This document shows positions 7,913-9,878 of a stretch of 9,878 nt of DNA, piece by piece (the first letter of the stretch is position 1; every line of letters starts with the position of its first letter). The notes under the pieces were generated by a model that made no database searches, was not told the origin of the DNA, and saw only the letters and a list, made by a program, of their open reading frames with translations. The DNA is taken from contig JAHFVB010000137.1 of NCBI GenBank assembly GCA_023264755.1, positions 1 to 9,878 of the forward strand, in the 5' to 3' direction. A program made the translations under genes and the position numbers. Source of the stretch: Mycobacterium sp. GTDB lineage: Bacteria; Actinomycetota; Actinomycetes; Mycobacteriales; Mycobacteriaceae.

Positions 7913-8008
7913 ATGCCCTTGCATCGTGGCCTCTGCCCGAACCGGCCCTGGCGTACTTCCCCAACGCCAGGTCCGCAATCTCGGGCAGGGACCTCGGTGC
8001 AGGGGCAT
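7913..8008 (+). ncRNA. mraW RNA motif (structured element before rsmH)
   Basis: A long nested hairpin fills the mraZ-rsmH gap. Inner stem: CCTGGCGT (7947-7954) with ACGCCAGG (7964-7971), extended after one mismatch by CGG (7943-7945) with CCG (7973-7975). The 9-base loop is ACTTCCCCA. Middle stem: 7931-7940 with 7981-7990, 10 bp with one G-U. Outer stem: ATGCCCTTGCA (7913-7923) with TGCAGGGGCAT (7998-8008), 11 bp with one G-U. As I recall, a terminal loop CUUCCCC before mraW is the hallmark of the actinobacterial mraW RNA motif found by comparative genomics, which has no established function. Its place in the mRNA suggests cis-regulation of rsmH and the dcw genes downstream. Confidence 0.85.
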
Positions 8009-8031
8009 CCCTTCTTCTCGAGGCTGCCGCG

Positions 8032-9036
8032 ATGCCACAAGCCAGCGCCGACCATCCTCACGTCCCGGTACTGCTCGAACGCTGCGTCGAACTTCTGAAG
8101 CCCGCCCTGACCCGGCGGGCTGCCGACGGTTCGGGCGCCGTGCTCGTCGACGCCACCCTCGGTGCCGGCGGACACGCGGAGCGCTTCCTCACTGAATTTC
8201 CCGGACTACGGCTGGTCGGCCTCGACCGCGACCCCACCGCGCTGGCCATCGCCGGCGAGCGGCTGAGCCCGTTCGGCGACCGCGTGCGTTACGTGCGCAC
8301 CCGCTACGACGGGTACTGGGCCGACCGCTCGGAGGCCAGCGTCGACGGCGTGCTGTTCGACCTCGGCGTCTCCTCGATGCAGCTCGACCAGGCCGAGCGC
8401 GGCTTCTCGTACTCCAAGGATGCGCCGCTGGACATGCGCATGGACCCCGATGCACCGCTGACCGCCGCCGACGTCGTCAACACCTACGACGAGCGGGCGC
8501 TGACCCGAGTGCTGCGCGAATTCGGTGAGGAGCGGTTCGCCTCCCGCATCGCCAAGGAGATCGTGCGACGGCGTCAGGTACAGCCCTTCACGACCACCCG
8601 AGAGCTCGTCGAACTGCTGTACGTGGCGATCCCCGCGCCCGCCCGGCGCACCGGCGGCCACCCCGGCAAGCGCACCTTCCAGGCCCTGCGCACCGCCGTC
8701 AACAGCGAGCTCGATTCGCTGCGAGACGCCCTCCCCGCCGCACTGGAGGCGCTGTCGCTCGGGGGCCGGATCGTCGTCATGTCGTACCAGTCGTTGGAGG
8801 ACAAGATCGTCAAGGCCCAGTTCGCCGCGGCGACCGCATCGCGCACCCCCGTCGGCCTGCCCGTCGACTTGCCCGGCCACGAGCCGGATTTCGTCACGCT
8901 GACCCGAGGCGCGGAGAAGGCCGGAGACGAGGAGCTCGAGCTCAACCCACGTAGCGCCTCGGTGCGGTTGCGGGCGTTGGAAAGAGTTGCACACACCACG
9001 GGCGAGCAAACCCCATTCGGAAGGGAACATGCGTGA
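8032..9036 (+). CDS. rsmH: 16S rRNA (cytosine(1402)-N4)-methyltransferase RsmH (MraW)
   Basis: The protein has 334 residues from ATG 8032; E. coli RsmH has 313. It uses SAM to methylate N4 of C1402 in 16S rRNA near the ribosomal P site. Motifs in order: [13 protein letters not shown] (10-22), SAM loop [15 protein letters not shown] (39-53), [11 protein letters not shown] (61-71), [13 protein letters not shown] (107-119), [18 protein letters not shown] (121-138), [18 protein letters not shown] and [22 protein letters not shown] at 8020-8023, 8 nt before ATG 8032, supports this start. The frame is also open through the upstream RNA element to an ATG at 7882 inside mraZ; as I recall, the annotated M. 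tuberculosis Rv2165c (396 residues) includes such an extension. The family length and alignment favour 8032. The TGA stop shares one base with the next start. Confidence 0.95.
   Translation: MPQASADHPHVPVLLERCVELLKPALTRRAADGSGAVLVDATLGAGGHAERFLTEFPGLRLVGLDRDPTALAIAGERLSPFGDRVRYVRTRYDGYWADRSEASVDGVLFDLGVSSMQLDQAERGFSYSKDAPLDMRMDPDAPLTAADVVNTYDERALTRVLREFGEERFASRIAKEIVRRRQVQPFTTTRELVELLYVAIPAPARRTGGHPGKRTFQALRTAVNSELDSLRDALPAALEALSLGGRIVVMSYQSLEDKIVKAQFAAATASRTPVGLPVDLPGHEPDFVTLTRGAEKAGDEELELNPRSASVRLRALERVAHTTGEQTPFGREHA
9019..9026 (+). promoter_or_regulatory. Shine-Dalgarno of the ftsL-like gene
   Basis: GGAAGGGA inside the end of rsmH lies 6 nt before GTG 9033 and 9 nt before ATG 9036. It serves either start, so it does not decide between these adjacent in-frame codons. 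Confidence 0.7.
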
Positions 9037-9878
9037 TGGGCAAGCGGACGGAACCGAAGCGTGGCAGTGGCGACCGGCGCCGGGTGCCTGAGGGCGGCCC
9101 CGCGCGGCGCGTAGGCGACGCCCCACCGCGGCGCCGCAAGCCGGCGCGCGAACAACGGCCGTCCCGGTCTGCGCCGCGGACCAATCCGTTTCCCCGGCCG
9201 GTCGACGCTCCCGCCCGCCCGAAGAATGCGGCCCAGGCCAAGGCCCGGTCGAAGGCGCGTAAGGCCAAGGCGCCCAAGGTTGTTCGGGTGCCGTTGCGTG
9301 AGCGGCTACTCATCAAGCTGTCCTCGATCGAGCTCGACCCGCGCAAGTACGTCACCCGGGTGCCCTTCGTGGTGCTGGTCATCGGGGCCCTCGGGCTCGG
9401 CCTCGGCGTCACGCTGTGGTTGTCGACCGCCGCTGCCGAAAGGTCCTACCAACTGAGCCACGCTCGCGAGGTCAACCAAGCGCTGATGCAGCAGAAGGAA
9501 GCCCTCGAGCGCGACGTGCTGGAGGCGCAGGCGGCTCCCGCACTGGCGGAGTCGGCGCGCAAGCTCGGCATGATCCCCTCCAAGGACACCGCGCATCTGG
9601 TCCAGGATCCTTCGGGCGCGTGGATCGTCGTCGGGTCGCCGAAACCGGCTGAGGGAGTTCCGCCTCCACCGCTGAACACCCCGCTGCCCGACCCGATGCC
9701 GCCCGCTCCGCCACCGCCGCCCGCACCGCGGGTCGTCGATCCGCGTGAGGTCGCCGTCCACCTGCCGGCGGCACCCGCGCCCCTGCCCGCACCCGGTGCG
9801 CCAGCCCTGCCCGGCGCCCCAGCCGTACCCGCACCAGGCTCGGAGGTGCCGGTGCTGGCCGCCCCCGCCGCGCCGCCT
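9036..9878 (+). CDS. ftsL: FtsL-like divisome protein (Rv2164c family), 3' end outside the window
   Basis: The gene is open to the window edge: 281 codons are seen and the 3' end is missing (the M. tuberculosis homologue has about 384 residues). It is a single-pass (type II) membrane protein: a long basic Arg/Lys/Ala/Pro-rich cytoplasmic tail (1-105), one TM helix (about 109-131, VPFVVLVIGALGLGLGVTLW), an extracytoplasmic coiled coil (about 133-165, RSYQLSHAREVNQALMQQKE), then APALAESARKLGMIPSKDTAHLVQDPSG, typical of FtsL/DivIC-like proteins. A Pro/Ala-rich tail begins near residue 203. In mycobacteria this protein has been assigned as FtsL, acting with the septal transpeptidase PbpB, whose gene is expected next. 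ATG 9036 overlaps the rsmH stop by one base (TGATG), indicating coupled translation; GTG 9033 directly before it is an equal alternative. Confidence 0.9.
   Translation, partial: MGKRTEPKRGSGDRRRVPEGGPARRVGDAPPRRRKPAREQRPSRSAPRTNPFPRPVDAPARPKNAAQAKARSKARKAKAPKVVRVPLRERLLIKLSSIELDPRKYVTRVPFVVLVIGALGLGLGVTLWLSTAAAERSYQLSHAREVNQALMQQKEALERDVLEAQAAPALAESARKLGMIPSKDTAHLVQDPSGAWIVVGSPKPAEGVPPPPLNTPLPDPMPPAPPPPPAPRVVDPREVAVHLPAAPAPLPAPGAPALPGAPAVPAPGSEVPVLAAPAAPP

Noticed and set aside
9029..9031. ATG 9029 as the start of the FtsL-like gene
   Set aside because: It is out of frame with the FtsL-like protein; GTG 9033 and ATG 9036 are in frame.
8206..9126. 306-codon open frame on the minus strand
   Set aside because: It is antisense to rsmH, has low-complexity composition and no recognisable domain; rsmH motifs account for this stretch.

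Overview
This window is a piece of a mycobacterial chromosome, most likely a fast-growing Mycolicibacterium-type species. It carries the high-GC flank of the division and cell wall (dcw) cluster. The proteins and gene order match the M. tuberculosis H37Rv block running from aroG (Rv2178c) to Rv2164c, in reverse orientation: aroG - pknL - Rv2175c - mptA - idsA2 - lppM - Rv2170 - Rv2169c - mraZ - rsmH (mraW) - ftsL-like Rv2164c. These identities come from remembered family sequences and visible motifs, not from a database search. Two differences from H37Rv stand out. There is no Rv2172c (MetF-like) gene between idsA2 and lppM, and there are no IS6110 genes before mraZ.

Left part (1-2430): the 3' end of the class II DAHP synthase gene aroG (+) converges on pknL (-), a one-TM Ser/Thr kinase. 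A hairpin covers the pknL stop codon and the gap. pknL is divergent from the gene for its known partner, the winged-helix protein Rv2175c (+). Only 23 bp separate the start codons, and overlapping back-to-back -10 boxes suggest that both mRNAs are leaderless. Rv2175c then overlaps the end of mptA, convergently, by 7 bp.

Middle part (2424-6437, minus strand): an apparent operon reads GNAT acetyltransferase (Rv2170) -> lppM lipoprotein -> idsA2 prenyl diphosphate synthase -> mptA mannosyltransferase. At least mptA and lppM belong to envelope and lipoglycan biology, and idsA2 supplies isoprenoid diphosphates.

Right part (6438-9878, plus strand): a two-TM DUF3040 protein ends at a canonical intrinsic terminator. 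A 372-bp gene-free region follows, holding the mraZ control region with 10-bp-phased TGGG repeats (a MraZ operator) and further repeat clusters upstream. Then come mraZ, a long nested hairpin with a CTTCCCC loop that fits the actinobacterial 'mraW RNA motif', rsmH, and a truncated FtsL-like gene that starts inside the rsmH stop codon.

I see no mobile element, CRISPR array, tRNA or rRNA. The most interesting material is regulatory: the shared pknL/Rv2175c promoter, the multi-cluster MraZ operator, and the mraW RNA, which is larger than its core hairpin and lies in an open frame fused to rsmH. The PknL phospho-acceptor Thr also appears to be missing from this Rv2175c.
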